Assembly (NCBI RefSeq): GCF_005885635.1
Contig: NZ_VATY01000001.1
Location: 1,674,001-1,738,000, forward strand
From: Maribacter algarum (ex Zhang et al. 2020)
GTDB lineage: Bacteria; Bacteroidota; Bacteroidia; Flavobacteriales; Flavobacteriaceae
DNA length: 64,000 nucleotides
Direction of reading: 5' to 3'
In this document: one piece after another, positions 43,538 to 54,987 of the stretch
Layout: every line of letters begins with the position of its first letter
How positions within the stretch are numbered: the stretch's first letter is position 1
The notes under the pieces: model-generated
Seen by the model: the letters and a program-made list of their open reading frames with translations, nothing else
The model's database searches: none
Told to the model about the DNA's origin: nothing
Position numbers and translations under genes: made by a program

Positions 43538-46270
43538 ATGTCCAACCAACCTCTACTATTTGTTGTCTTTTTGATAAGTGTATCGTGTAGTGCTCAAAAT
43601 ACCGTGATGCTATCTGGGCAGGTTTTGAATAAGCAAGATAAGAGTGTTATGGCGGAGGTCAATATTTCCTTGGAGGGGATTAAGTCGGAGGGATTGACAA
43701 AGACCGATGGTTATTTTCAAATGAATGTACCTGCAAATGAGGACTTTATTCTAAATATTTCCTATCCAGACTATGTTACAAAAAGAATTCCTATTGAATC
43801 GGAAGGTCAACATTTAGATGTGGGTATTATCTTTTTGGAAAGGGATATCTCCACAGAACAAACAGATAATTTGATTACGCTTACGGACTCGGAGGTTTTG
43901 GATGATGCCATAAGTTCTGATACTTCAGGACTGCTACAAGCAACCAGAGATATATTTTTAAGTAGAGCTGCTTTTGACTTCGGGCAGGCCTTTTTTCGCG
44001 TTCGCGGATATGATTCCCAGTATGGCAAGGTTTTGCTGAACGGAATTCCCATGAATAAATTCTATGATGGTCGACCCCAGTGGAACAATTGGGGAGGATT
44101 GAATGATGCAACACGAAACCAACAATTTACGCATGGTTTACAACCCTCCACATATGATTTTGGAGGTATACTAGGTACAACTAATATTGACACAAGACCT
44201 TCCGGATTAAGACCTGGGACAAGACTATCTTCTTCGGTGTCCAACAGAACCTATGCTGGAAGATTGATGGTTACTCATACGTCGAAATCCAAAGAAAAAG
44301 GACTTACTTATAGTATTTCGGCTTCAAGAAGATGGGCAAAACAAGGCTATATTGATGGAACGTTGTATGATGCATATTCGGTTTCAGCAGCCTTAGAATA
44401 CAAGTTTGACAAACCAAATTCAATCAACTTTACAGGCATTTTGGCATCCAATAGAAGAGGACGTTCATCTGCAATAACGGAAGAGGTTTTTGAACTCGTT
44501 GGCAAGAAATATAATCCCTACTGGGGATTTCAAAATGGCGAGATTCGAAATTCCCGTGAGCGGAAAATAGCAGAGCCTATTTTGATGTTGAACCATTTTT
44601 ATGAATCTAAGAAGTTCAATCTGAATACTGGAGTTTCATATCAGTTTGGAACGAATTATAGAAGTCGGCTCGGGTATTACAATGCTCCAAACCCTGACCC
44701 TAGCTATTATCGATATCTTCCTAGTTTTTACATCAATTCGCCCATCGGCGCAAATTTTATAAGTGCTAATGCGGCAAAAGAAGGTTTTCTAGAAAATCCG
44801 CAATTGGATTGGACTAAAGTATATCAAGCAAATGGAACTAATGATAAGGCTAGTTATGTACTATATGATGACGTTACAAATGACAATCAGTTTACAGCGA
44901 ATTCGATTGGCAATATAAAACTAGTGGAAGCTTTTCAATTCGATTTCGGACTAACCTATCGCAAACTGAAGTCTAAGTATTTTGCAAAAATTCACGATTT
45001 GTTTGGTTCAGAATTTCATGAGGACATTGACCCTTTTTCAAATACCCTGAATGATATAAATGGAAATACTTCAAAAAAGGAGAAAGACATTTTTAATTAT
45101 AACTATGCTCTTGATGTTTCTCATTTTGATGGGTTCGCTCAGCTGAGATATGACAGAAATAAATGGGAAGCATTTTTGTCCGTGGATTGTAATTCAATAA
45201 ATTATCAAAGGAAAGGCAAATTTCAAAACGAACGATTCCCTGAAAATTCCTTAGGAAAAAGCAGCCCTATTTCATTTACAAATCTAGGTTTCAAAGCGGG
45301 ATTTACATATCGCTTCAATGGAAGGCATCAATTGGTGCTTAATGAAGCACTATTAAATAAACCTCCAATAACCCAGAACATTTTTATTAATCCAAGGGAG
45401 AACAATGAGATAGTACCTAACCTTCAAAATGAAAAGATAAACGCCGCAGATATTAACTATTACATCCGCCTTCCGAAATTAATAGGAAGAATAACTGCCT
45501 TTCATACCCGATTTCAGAATAGCACTGATATCAACTTCTTCTTCGTTGATTCAGGAGTAGGTTCCGATTTTGTCCAAGAGGTTTTAACTGATTTAGACAA
45601 GTTGCACAAGGGAATAGAGCTGGGCTTAGAGTATGAACTATCGTCTGCGGTAAAGGTCACAGCAGTTGCTGCTGTTGGAAACTACACCTATGCCAGTAAT
45701 CCCTCAGTAGCCATCAATTTCGATACTGCTGGGGCAGAAGAAAATTTTATAAACCCCGAGGGGAGCGTTGATTTAGGAACAGCGGATATTAAGAGATATA
45801 AACTAGCTCAAGGCCCTCAAAAGGCCTTTGCCTTAGGAATAAGTTACAGAGATCCAAAATACTGGTGGATTGGAGCAACAGCAAACTATTTGGCAGACAA
45901 CTATGCCAATATCTCAACGATTACCAGAACCAAAAGTTTCTTTTTGAACCCCGAAACTGGCAATCCGTTTCCCGAGGCTACTGAAGAAAATGCAAATAAA
46001 TTATTGGCCCAAAGTCCTTTAGACAATTTCTATTTGCTCAATTTAGTAGGAGGTAAATCTTGGTTAAAAAAAGGGAAGTACATCAGCATTTTTGCTAGTG
46101 TCAATAATCTATTTGATGCAAGTTTCCGAACAGGGGGTTACGAGCAAAGTAGAAATGGAAATTATGGCCAATTGGCTCAAGACAATCTAAGTGGTACGCC
46201 CTCTTTTGCCCCTAAATATTGGTATGGCTATGGACGGACGTATTTTTTGAATTTGGCATTTAGTTTTTAA
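43538..46270 (+). CDS. TonB-dependent receptor beside a secreted nuclease
   Basis: This 910-residue receptor has a short signal peptide (FVVFLISVSCSAQ), a carboxypeptidase-regulatory-like domain (about 25-105), a plug with FRVRGYDSQYGKVLLNGIPMN and a barrel ending in LNLAFSF. It has the same family style as the receptor at 37.9 kb. It is divergent from the secreted EEP nuclease and is followed by a DUF5689-LTD lipoprotein, so it may import products of extracellular DNA degradation, which is inference. No SusD homologue is adjacent. Confidence 0.88.
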   Translation: MSNQPLLFVVFLISVSCSAQNTVMLSGQVLNKQDKSVMAEVNISLEGIKSEGLTKTDGYFQMNVPANEDFILNISYPDYVTKRIPIESEGQHLDVGIIFLERDISTEQTDNLITLTDSEVLDDAISSDTSGLLQATRDIFLSRAAFDFGQAFFRVRGYDSQYGKVLLNGIPMNKFYDGRPQWNNWGGLNDATRNQQFTHGLQPSTYDFGGILGTTNIDTRPSGLRPGTRLSSSVSNRTYAGRLMVTHTSKSKEKGLTYSISASRRWAKQGYIDGTLYDAYSVSAALEYKFDKPNSINFTGILASNRRGRSSAITEEVFELVGKKYNPYWGFQNGEIRNSRERKIAEPILMLNHFYESKKFNLNTGVSYQFGTNYRSRLGYYNAPNPDPSYYRYLPSFYINSPIGANFISANAAKEGFLENPQLDWTKVYQANGTNDKASYVLYDDVTNDNQFTANSIGNIKLVEAFQFDFGLTYRKLKSKYFAKIHDLFGSEFHEDIDPFSNTLNDINGNTSKKEKDIFNYNYALDVSHFDGFAQLRYDRNKWEAFLSVDCNSINYQRKGKFQNERFPENSLGKSSPISFTNLGFKAGFTYRFNGRHQLVLNEALLNKPPITQNIFINPRENNEIVPNLQNEKINAADINYYIRLPKLIGRITAFHTRFQNSTDINFFFVDSGVGSDFVQEVLTDLDKLHKGIELGLEYELSSAVKVTAVAAVGNYTYASNPSVAINFDTAGAEENFINPEGSVDLGTADIKRYKLAQGPQKAFALGISYRDPKYWWIGATANYLADNYANISTITRTKSFFLNPETGNPFPEATEENANKLLAQSPLDNFYLLNLVGGKSWLKKGKYISIFASVNNLFDASFRTGGYEQSRNGNYGQLAQDNLSGTPSFAPKYWYGYGRTYFLNLAFSF

Positions 46271-46276
46271 AAGAAC

Positions 46277-46370
46277 ACACCCCTTAATCCCCTCTTTCTA
46301 TTGGGGAAAATGTTCTGTTCAATTTTTAAATTGAGTTTCCCTCCTAATAAGGAGGGATTAAGGGAGGTGT
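46277..46370. repeat. cloverleaf-like inverted-repeat element
   Basis: The outer arms ACACCCCTTAATCCCCTC (46277-46294) and GGAGGGATTAAGGGAGGTGT (46351-46370) are imperfectly complementary. Inside are three hairpins: CCCC/GGGG near 46289-46306, CAATTT/AAATTG near 46319-46333, and CCCTCC/GGAGGG near 46339-46356. The element occupies nearly the whole gap between the receptor gene and its lipoprotein partner. It resembles short REP- or MITE-like palindromic elements; no transposase or target duplication is visible. Confidence 0.6.
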
Positions 46371-46384
46371 AAAAAAGTCCAATT

Positions 46385-47755
46385 ATGATTCTAAATTTTA
46401 AATACAAACGAATTCTAGTTTTAGTATGTACAAGCTTAGTATTATATGCTTGTGTCAAAGACCGAAATTTTAACCTGCCAGAAAATACTGAAGTTTCAGA
46501 ATTAGTGCCAAATGCCACTTACTCAGAAGTAAAAAACCGCTTTCAAGAAGAAACCTTTCAAATACAAGAAGACTTGATAATTGAGGGTTATGTAACTTCT
46601 TCAGATGAAATGGGGAACTTTTTTAGCGTACTTCATTTTCAAGATAGTCCTGTGAACCCTTCCGAAGGATTTCAAATCGAAATTGATACCAGAGATTCGC
46701 ATTTGTTCTTTCCATCTGAGAGTAAAATCTACATTAAATTAAAAGGGCTTTATCTAGGAAAAAGCAAAGAAGTTTTTAAGATTGGAGGAGTTTTTACATC
46801 TTTTGGAAATGTTTCTGTTGGCCGACTTCCAGCTACGGTTGTTGACAAACATATTTTTCTTTCCAAAGAGAAAATAGCAATACAACCTACTGCCGTATCG
46901 ATTGAAAATCTAAATCAAAGTTTAACAAATACGTTGGTTGAAATTAAGGGGGTAGAGATTGTTGATGAAGAATTAGGGATGATTTTCGCCATAGAAAGAG
47001 AAGAAACAGAACGTACACTTATAGATTGTAATGGAAATACTTTAAAACTGGTGAATAGCGGTTTTTCTGATTTTCAATCTGAACCTCTACCATTAGGAAA
47101 CGGAACAATAACTGGGGTTCTCTTAAGGGAGAAGGATGACTTCAGATTGGTTATTAGAGCTATGAATGATTTAAATTTCAACGAAGAACGATGTATTCAA
47201 ACTATCTTAGAGTTCACATCGAACCAGTTATTTATAAGTGAACTTGCGGATCCAAATAACAATTCAAAAGCCAGATTTGTGGAGTTGTACAATTCCGCAA
47301 GTGAACCTCTGCTTTTGAATGGTTGGAAGCTACTTCGTTATACAAACGATAATATCGAAGTCAGTTCAACAATTGATCTATCCGGATTTACCATTGAAGG
47401 GGAAAGTACCTTTATAATTTCGCCCAATTCTACCGAATTCGAAAAAGTATATGGTTTTCCACCAGACATGGCTGTCGGGGGGAATAGTGCTGCAGATTCA
47501 AATGGAGATGATAATATACAATTAATTGACCCTTTTAAGAATGTAATTGATGTCTTTGGAGTAATAGGTGAAGATGGCTCTAATACCAATCATGAATTTG
47601 AAGATGGTCGAGCCGTCCGTAATGTAAAAGTCAAGAAAGCCAATCCCATTTACACTTTTGACGAGTGGCGCATTTTTAATGATACAGGTGACGGAGGAAC
47701 GATGAAAGAAACCAAAAATGCACCGGAAGACTTTACTCCAGGAATTCGAAATTAG
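46385..47755 (+). CDS. lipoprotein with DUF5689 and lamin-tail (LTD) domains
   Basis: This 456-residue lipoprotein (lipobox near Cys23, LYAC) has a DUF5689 region (about 40-265), which I read as an OB-fold-like domain because of segments such as IIEGYVTSSDEMGNFFSVLHFQD and the ending LVIRAMNDLNF. A lamin-tail domain follows (about 283-400: LFISELADPNNNSKARFVELYN, LNGWKLLRY, DNIQLIDPFKNVIDVFG). OB plus LTD is the combination found in front of the nuclease domain in ExeM-type extracellular nucleases. It is the partner of the upstream receptor. Confidence 0.85.
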   Translation: MILNFKYKRILVLVCTSLVLYACVKDRNFNLPENTEVSELVPNATYSEVKNRFQEETFQIQEDLIIEGYVTSSDEMGNFFSVLHFQDSPVNPSEGFQIEIDTRDSHLFFPSESKIYIKLKGLYLGKSKEVFKIGGVFTSFGNVSVGRLPATVVDKHIFLSKEKIAIQPTAVSIENLNQSLTNTLVEIKGVEIVDEELGMIFAIEREETERTLIDCNGNTLKLVNSGFSDFQSEPLPLGNGTITGVLLREKDDFRLVIRAMNDLNFNEERCIQTILEFTSNQLFISELADPNNNSKARFVELYNSASEPLLLNGWKLLRYTNDNIEVSSTIDLSGFTIEGESTFIISPNSTEFEKVYGFPPDMAVGGNSAADSNGDDNIQLIDPFKNVIDVFGVIGEDGSNTNHEFEDGRAVRNVKVKKANPIYTFDEWRIFNDTGDGGTMKETKNAPEDFTPGIRN

Positions 47756-47761
47756 CGCGGT

Positions 47762-48094
47762 TTAGGAAACTTTAGAAAAGTATTCTTTCCAACCTAGTAC
47801 AGCAGAAGTGCCTTTTTGATACGCTTCATGAGAATGAAAAAGAATTCTCTTCTTCATATCAAGCACAACTGGCCATTTAATTCCGTCGGAGCCTTGTCCT
47901 AAGAGCTTATTGATTGCAGTTTCCACTAAGTCACTACGCACAGCACCAACAATGCGCACATTGGAATTACTATTGTTTATTCCCGAGAGACCAATGTAGA
48001 AATCTGCTGTGCTTCCTGAGAAGGAGCACTTTTGAGTTTTGGGGGAAATCTTTGTCTTTTTGGCACTTTTTTTGGTATTAGAGACTATTTCCAT
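47762..48094 (-). CDS. hypothetical protein, 110 residues
   Basis: I do not recognise this protein. The first 25 residues are basic and rich in Lys, Ser and Thr without a signal peptide; the middle has a hydrophobic, asparagine-rich stretch (about 32-55), and the C-terminal part (KWPVVLDMKKRILFHSH, then a Trp-Lys-Glu-Tyr-Phe end) looks like a small folded domain. It lies 6 bases from the convergent LTD lipoprotein gene. Coding is supported by length and by the absence of a better ORF, but no function is suggested. Confidence 0.55.
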   Translation of the reverse strand: MEIVSNTKKSAKKTKISPKTQKCSFSGSTADFYIGLSGINNSNSNVRIVGAVRSDLVETAINKLLGQGSDGIKWPVVLDMKKRILFHSHEAYQKGTSAVLGWKEYFSKVS

Positions 48095-48272
48095 ATCAGG
48101 AAATTACACAAAATATGGAATAGGATTTTCGATAAAGGAAAGGTATTTATCAACAATTTTTTACGTGACTATTAACAAATTCATGACAACTCTGACATTT
48201 ACAAGGGCTTTGAAGAATTAGGTTTGTGTATTAAATTAGAAGAATTTGGGTTCCAATTCCCTCAGTTTTATC

Positions 48273-48309
48273 AAAACAAATAGAGGTGACCAATTACATA
48301 GCCACCTCT
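48273..48309 (-). terminator. terminator downstream of katG
   Basis: On the minus strand AGAGGTG pairs with CACCTCT (stem positions 48303-48309 and 48282-48288) and the 3' side continues with TATTTGTTTT. It lies 27 bases after the katG stop. The remaining bases 48095-48272 show no gene. Confidence 0.65.
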
Positions 48310-48335
48310 TTTAAATACCAATTTGTCTATTTAAG

Positions 48336-50642
<2,307 letters not shown>

Positions 50643-50780
50643 CTATTTTAGTATTGATAATATCTATTGTGCGGGTTCATAGCAAATCTGTACTACAAAG
50701 TAATTCAAAAAAAGAAATATCTTACTGATGTTTGTCAGTTTTAAGTCTCGATATAACACTTTTTTTATACTTTTAAATCT

Positions 50781-51257
50781 ATGGAAAATAGCAAAACTTT
50801 CTTTGAGGAAATACGAAACGGAAATACGGGAGCGGTTGAAAAAATGCTAGTCGAAAATTCGGGTTACACGGAAGTCAAAGATGAGCGGGGTTCCACGCCA
50901 TTAATTTTAGCAACCTATTACAATCAAGCTGATATTACAGATGTGCTTTTGAAGTATGGGGCAAAAATCGATGAGAAAGATGCCTCTGGAAATTCTGCTT
51001 TAATGGGCGTATGCTTTAAGGGCTTTTATAAGTTGACAAAACTGCTCATTGAAAAAGGGGCAAATGTAAACGAGCAGAATGCCATGGGGGCAACAAGTCT
51101 TATATATGCAGTGAACTTCAAGCATCTTGACATTGCTAAGCTACTTTTAGAAAATGGTGCTGACGTTTCGATTAAAGATGGAAGAGGTAATACGGCCTTA
51201 GACCATGCAAAACTTCAGGGCAACCCAGAATCCATCGATTTATTAAATGCCAATTAA
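50781..51257 (+). CDS. ankyrin-repeat protein divergent from katG
   Basis: This 158-residue protein is made of about four ankyrin repeats with the pattern 'GSTPLILATYYNQADITDVLLKYGAKI', 'GNSALMGVCFKGFYKLTKLLIEKGANV', each about 33 residues. No signal peptide is visible, so it is probably cytoplasmic. Ankyrin proteins next to catalase genes (for example the AnkB/KatB pair of Pseudomonas) assist catalase function, and the position beside katG suggests a similar role here. The AlkD-like gene starts two bases after it. Confidence 0.88.
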   Translation: MENSKTFFEEIRNGNTGAVEKMLVENSGYTEVKDERGSTPLILATYYNQADITDVLLKYGAKIDEKDASGNSALMGVCFKGFYKLTKLLIEKGANVNEQNAMGATSLIYAVNFKHLDIAKLLLENGADVSIKDGRGNTALDHAKLQGNPESIDLLNAN

Positions 51258-51259
51258 AA

Positions 51260-51931
51260 ATGGTAGATGATTTTATCACAACTCTTACAATAGAATTCCA
51301 AAAAAACGCCAACCGCAAAATTGCTTCCGAACAAAAAGCTTACATGCGCGGTCAGTTTGACTATTATGGCATCAAAACACCCCAAAGGCGAAAAATACAG
51401 AAACCTTTTTTAGTCAAACAGTTTTTACCCGAGAAGAAGGAAGCCATACAAATAGTAAAACTTTTGTGGAGTAAACCCCAGCGTGATTACCACTATGTGG
51501 CTCAAGAACTGATGTTGAAATATTCGCGTCAAATGACTGAGGATGACATAACCGTTTTTGAGTTTATGGTTACCCATAAATCATGGTGGGATACTGTTGA
51601 TTTTATTGCAACTAAATTAATGGGCACCTACTTTAAGAAGTATCCAGAAAAAAGAAAAAATTACGTGGAAAAATGGCTGAAGTCGGGTAACACTTGGTTG
51701 CAGCGTTCAGCTCTATTATTTCAACTGAAGTACAAGGAAGAATTGGATACACAAATTTTGTCAATCGCCATTGAAGGATTATTAGAGTCTAAGGAATTTT
51801 TTATCAACAAGGCCATTGGTTGGGTGTTACGGGACTATAGTAGGGTAAATCCGGATTGGGTTTGGGATTATGTGAACGATACATCTTTAAACAATTTGAG
51901 TAAGAGAGAAGCTTTGCGTCTTATTAACTAA
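51260..51931 (+). CDS. DNA alkylation repair protein (AlkD-like)
   Basis: This 223-residue all-helical protein belongs to the AlkD HEAT-like-repeat glycosylase family, which removes bulky or cationic alkylated bases. Landmarks are MRGQFDYYGIKTPQRRKI (about 30-47), WWDTVDFIATKLMG (about 110-123), WLQRSALLFQLKY (about 147-159) and the end FFINKAIGWVLRDYSRVNPDWV, the conserved C-terminal signature. It begins two bases after the ankyrin gene and 13 bases before the Nudix gene; the cluster is thus a stress-response run. Confidence 0.9.
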   Translation: MVDDFITTLTIEFQKNANRKIASEQKAYMRGQFDYYGIKTPQRRKIQKPFLVKQFLPEKKEAIQIVKLLWSKPQRDYHYVAQELMLKYSRQMTEDDITVFEFMVTHKSWWDTVDFIATKLMGTYFKKYPEKRKNYVEKWLKSGNTWLQRSALLFQLKYKEELDTQILSIAIEGLLESKEFFINKAIGWVLRDYSRVNPDWVWDYVNDTSLNNLSKREALRLIN

Positions 51932-51944
51932 TTGAATTTACAAA

Positions 51945-52562
51945 ATGGCAAAATCTACTTTAGAACAACTTAAAAAATTGAAGGCTTTGGCGGATACGGG
52001 CTTGGTTTATTCGGAGAATGGATATGACAAAGAACGCTATGGTCAAATCAAGCGGATTGTTTTGGATTTAATGGCAGAGATAACTGATACACCAGTTGAA
52101 AAATTGATGGGTTCCTTTGCACCTGTTGAAGAATATCCCACCGTAAAGGTTGATGTTCGTGGTTTTGTCCTGAATGAAAAGGATGAGGTCTTAATGGCTA
52201 AGGAAAGTGTAGATGGAAAATGGACGATTCCTGGGGGCTGGGCCGATATTGGCGATACCCCTTCAGAGGCAGTTCTCAAAGAAATTAAAGAGGAAACTGG
52301 TTTTGATGCCAAAATAGTGCGTTTGTTGGCCATTTACGACAAGCGCTGTCATCCGCATCCGCCTGAGCAATATTACATTTATAAACTGATGTTCCTATGC
52401 AAAATTACGGGAGGTGAACTGGCCCGAGGATTTGATATGCTTGGTGCTGATTTCTTCTCACTGGATAAGCTTCCTGAACTCTCTGAGGACCGTATTTTGA
52501 AATCTCAGCTTCAGCATCTATTTGAGTTATCAAAGAATAAAGCTGATGTATATTTTGACTAA
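51945..52562 (+). CDS. Nudix hydrolase with N-terminal helical domain
   Basis: This 205-residue hydrolase has an N-terminal helical region (about 1-60), as in YjhB-type ADP-ribose-pyrophosphatase-like proteins, and a Nudix domain. The Nudix box is visible as GGWADIGDTPSEAVLKEI and KEETGF, with the Glu residues of REUXEE present (with Lys in place of the usual Arg). It cleaves a nucleoside diphosphate linked to another moiety; the substrate is unclear. The nitrilase-like gene follows after 9 bases. Confidence 0.88.
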   Translation: MAKSTLEQLKKLKALADTGLVYSENGYDKERYGQIKRIVLDLMAEITDTPVEKLMGSFAPVEEYPTVKVDVRGFVLNEKDEVLMAKESVDGKWTIPGGWADIGDTPSEAVLKEIKEETGFDAKIVRLLAIYDKRCHPHPPEQYYIYKLMFLCKITGGELARGFDMLGADFFSLDKLPELSEDRILKSQLQHLFELSKNKADVYFD

Positions 52563-52571
52563 TTTTACGCT

Positions 52572-53348
52572 ATGGCAAAAGAACTCAAAGTTGCTCTGAT
52601 ACAATCATCACTGATTTGGGAAAATCCAGAGCAGAATAGAACTAATTTTTCGAAAAAAATTTCTTCAATATCTTCTGATGTCGATTTGATAATCCTTCCA
52701 GAAATGTTTACCACAGGATTTACTATGAATCCTGAAAATCTCGGTAAAGAACAGGGACCACTTACTTTGGAATGGATGCAAAAAATATCGAGAGAAAAAA
52801 AAGCTGCATTGACAGGAAGTCTTCCATTCTATGAAAACGGAAGTTATACCAATCGCCTCTTTTTTGTAAAATCTGATGGAAATTACCATCACTACGATAA
52901 GCGTCACACTTTCACTTTGGCTGGCGAAGATAAAGTATACAAAGCTGGCTCTGAAAGACTAATTGTTGAGTACAGAGGTTTTCGAATCTGCCCGATGGTA
53001 TGTTACGATTTAAGATTCCCGGTCTGGGCAAGAAATACGGAAAACTACGACGTATTGATTTATGCGGCAAATTGGCCTAAACCAAGAATTGCGGCTTGGG
53101 ATACATTACTGAAAGCTCGTGCTATTGAAAATATGACCTATTGTATCGGAGTGAATCGAATTGGAATAGATGAATCTGGGCATGAATATCCGGGGCACTC
53201 GGCAGTTTATGATTGTTTAGGAAAACAGGAAGCTTTTTCCGAGAAAGAAGAAGTTGTTTATACGGTCCTTTCCAAAGAACATATCACCTCGACAAGAAAC
53301 CAATTAAAGTTTTTAGAAGACAGAGATACCTTTAATTTTTCAGAGTAA
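52572..53348 (+). CDS. nitrilase-superfamily omega-amidase (YafV-like)
   Basis: This 258-residue enzyme has the nitrilase fold. The catalytic triad is Glu44 (LPEMFTTGF), Lys110 (HYDKRHTF) and Cys144 (CPMVCYDLRFP). This form corresponds to the YafV/Nit2-type omega-amidases, which remove alpha-ketoglutaramate-like amides in methionine salvage or transamination cycles. It is probably in one transcript with the Nudix and AlkD genes. Its 3' end overlaps the convergent lipoprotein gene by 17 bases. Confidence 0.9.
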   Translation: MAKELKVALIQSSLIWENPEQNRTNFSKKISSISSDVDLIILPEMFTTGFTMNPENLGKEQGPLTLEWMQKISREKKAALTGSLPFYENGSYTNRLFFVKSDGNYHHYDKRHTFTLAGEDKVYKAGSERLIVEYRGFRICPMVCYDLRFPVWARNTENYDVLIYAANWPKPRIAAWDTLLKARAIENMTYCIGVNRIGIDESGHEYPGHSAVYDCLGKQEAFSEKEEVVYTVLSKEHITSTRNQLKFLEDRDTFNFSE

Positions 53349-54948
53349 AAGTTTGTTCTAAATCCCAGTTGGGGCGCACTTCAATTTCTTCAGGAAAGTA
53401 ACTTACTCTTTCGGGTTGGATGTTTTTTAGAAAAGAACCAGTATCCCATTTACCGTTCTTGTTTTTATCAAAAATAACTCGAAGTAGATATTTGGAAGGT
53501 TCTATATTATTGAATTCGAAAAGTTTGGGTTCAGTTGCATAAGTCTCCAGCTTGGTCTTGCCCTTTTCATCTGTTAATTGAACAATGACAGGGTATTCTA
53601 CCGCTCCGGCCAAATTTAACCTTAGATTACCAAAATCGGCAAAACTTCTCGTGGACAATCGATAATTTGTGGTATCGTTAGTTTGATTGAAAAAATCAAT
53701 TATTGCTCCAGGCAGTAAATCTAAGGTGTAATTTTCATTTGGCTCCATATTGAAATCAAAATTCAATTTATTGGCTACACTATCAAAAACAACTTTGAAT
53801 TCCATAGGCAAAGAATCCTTTACGGTCATCTGTATTTTTGAAGTATCAATATTTACAATTGGGGTGTTAGCAGCAATATGGTAAGAGTTATTGAAATCTA
53901 GTGAACTATTTTGGTTTGGCTCTAGTCGCAAGGAGTCAATATCGACCTTTCGACTTTTAACGACAAAAGTGTCTACTTCCATTCTTGTTTTATTGGTAAC
54001 CGTAAAGATTAGAGAATCGACTTCATATGGAGTAAACCAAAAGTTTAAAGTGTCTTTATCCCCTTCCCTTAAGACTTTTGTTTTGACGGTATCAGGAATG
54101 GTGCTTAGCGGTTTGATCTCAATATCTTCCTCACCCCCGTAATACCCGAATACAATTTTATTTTTGGCCGCGAAACTAGGGACAGTAGCGCTGTAGTCTG
54201 GAATTTCTTTAAAGAGAGTTAATAGGTATGTTGAGTCTGTAGGCAATGTAATAGTATCTCTTAAAAAAGCGATTTTATCAGAGTTTTGGTCAAAAGTGTT
54301 GTTTTTTGCCTCATCCTTTAAACCGAACAGAGCGTATTTTCCTTCCTTTAAATTTTTTAATGAAAAGAGTACGGTACTATCTAAAGTATTTGTGATATAA
54401 TTAGGAGGTCTTTTATAAATAGTAGAATCTGTGTAAGCGGTGTCTATTTCATAGAGCATAACACTAATAAATTCATCAGCTTCCTTGTTAAAAGCATCCT
54501 TGACAACGCCCAAAACTTCTAAAGAATCAATATAATCTCCTGTAGAAAAAACATAATTCAAAAAGCTCAGAGGATTTCCTTCATTATTGTCTTGAACACT
54601 TTGACCAAAATTTAAGGTGTAAGTAGTATTTGAGAGTAAGGTATCTTTGATTTTGATTTCAAGATATTTCTGAACTCCCCCTTGGGGTGTAATCTCAGGC
54701 CTATATTTTAACGGAGGTGAAACAATAAGTTGATCCTGAATATCTTGCAGTTTGATATATTCATCAAAAGTCAATCGAATTTTATCCGATTTGAAATTTG
54801 TCGATAGATTTTCGGGTTCCGCTTTAATCAAAACAGGTGGGTCTTCATCTTTGGGGCCACCAGTCAACGTGCCTCCACGCCGACCACATTGCACAACAGA
54901 AACAACTATTAAAAAGAAAAATATACAAGCTAAAATACGTTGTAACAT
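53332..54948 (-). CDS. lipoprotein with N-terminal Ig-like (Big_5) domain
   Basis: This 538-residue lipoprotein has a signal with lipobox VVQC (Cys21) followed by GRRGGTLTGGPKDEDPPVL, a beginning common to a Bacteroidetes family. Residues about 35-135 fit the Ig-like Big_5/SbsA domain (FDEYIKLQDI, TYTLNFGQSVQDNNEGN). The remainder is beta-rich, with a C-terminal DKNKNGKWDTGSFL, a calcium-loop-like sequence. The role is unknown. It is convergent with the nitrilase-like gene (17-base overlap). Confidence 0.88.
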   Translation of the reverse strand: MLQRILACIFFFLIVVSVVQCGRRGGTLTGGPKDEDPPVLIKAEPENLSTNFKSDKIRLTFDEYIKLQDIQDQLIVSPPLKYRPEITPQGGVQKYLEIKIKDTLLSNTTYTLNFGQSVQDNNEGNPLSFLNYVFSTGDYIDSLEVLGVVKDAFNKEADEFISVMLYEIDTAYTDSTIYKRPPNYITNTLDSTVLFSLKNLKEGKYALFGLKDEAKNNTFDQNSDKIAFLRDTITLPTDSTYLLTLFKEIPDYSATVPSFAAKNKIVFGYYGGEEDIEIKPLSTIPDTVKTKVLREGDKDTLNFWFTPYEVDSLIFTVTNKTRMEVDTFVVKSRKVDIDSLRLEPNQNSSLDFNNSYHIAANTPIVNIDTSKIQMTVKDSLPMEFKVVFDSVANKLNFDFNMEPNENYTLDLLPGAIIDFFNQTNDTTNYRLSTRSFADFGNLRLNLAGAVEYPVIVQLTDEKGKTKLETYATEPKLFEFNNIEPSKYLLRVIFDKNKNGKWDTGSFLKNIQPERVSYFPEEIEVRPNWDLEQTFTLKN

Positions 54949-54987
54949 AATAATGAATCTACAACAAAGAAACGACTAATTTGCAGA

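Noticed and set aside
37953-46270. The two 900-residue TonB receptors considered as SusC of polysaccharide utilisation loci
   Set aside because: No SusD homologue or glycoside hydrolase cluster adjoins either gene; the nearby DUF1080 protein and the LTD lipoprotein are not SusD-like.
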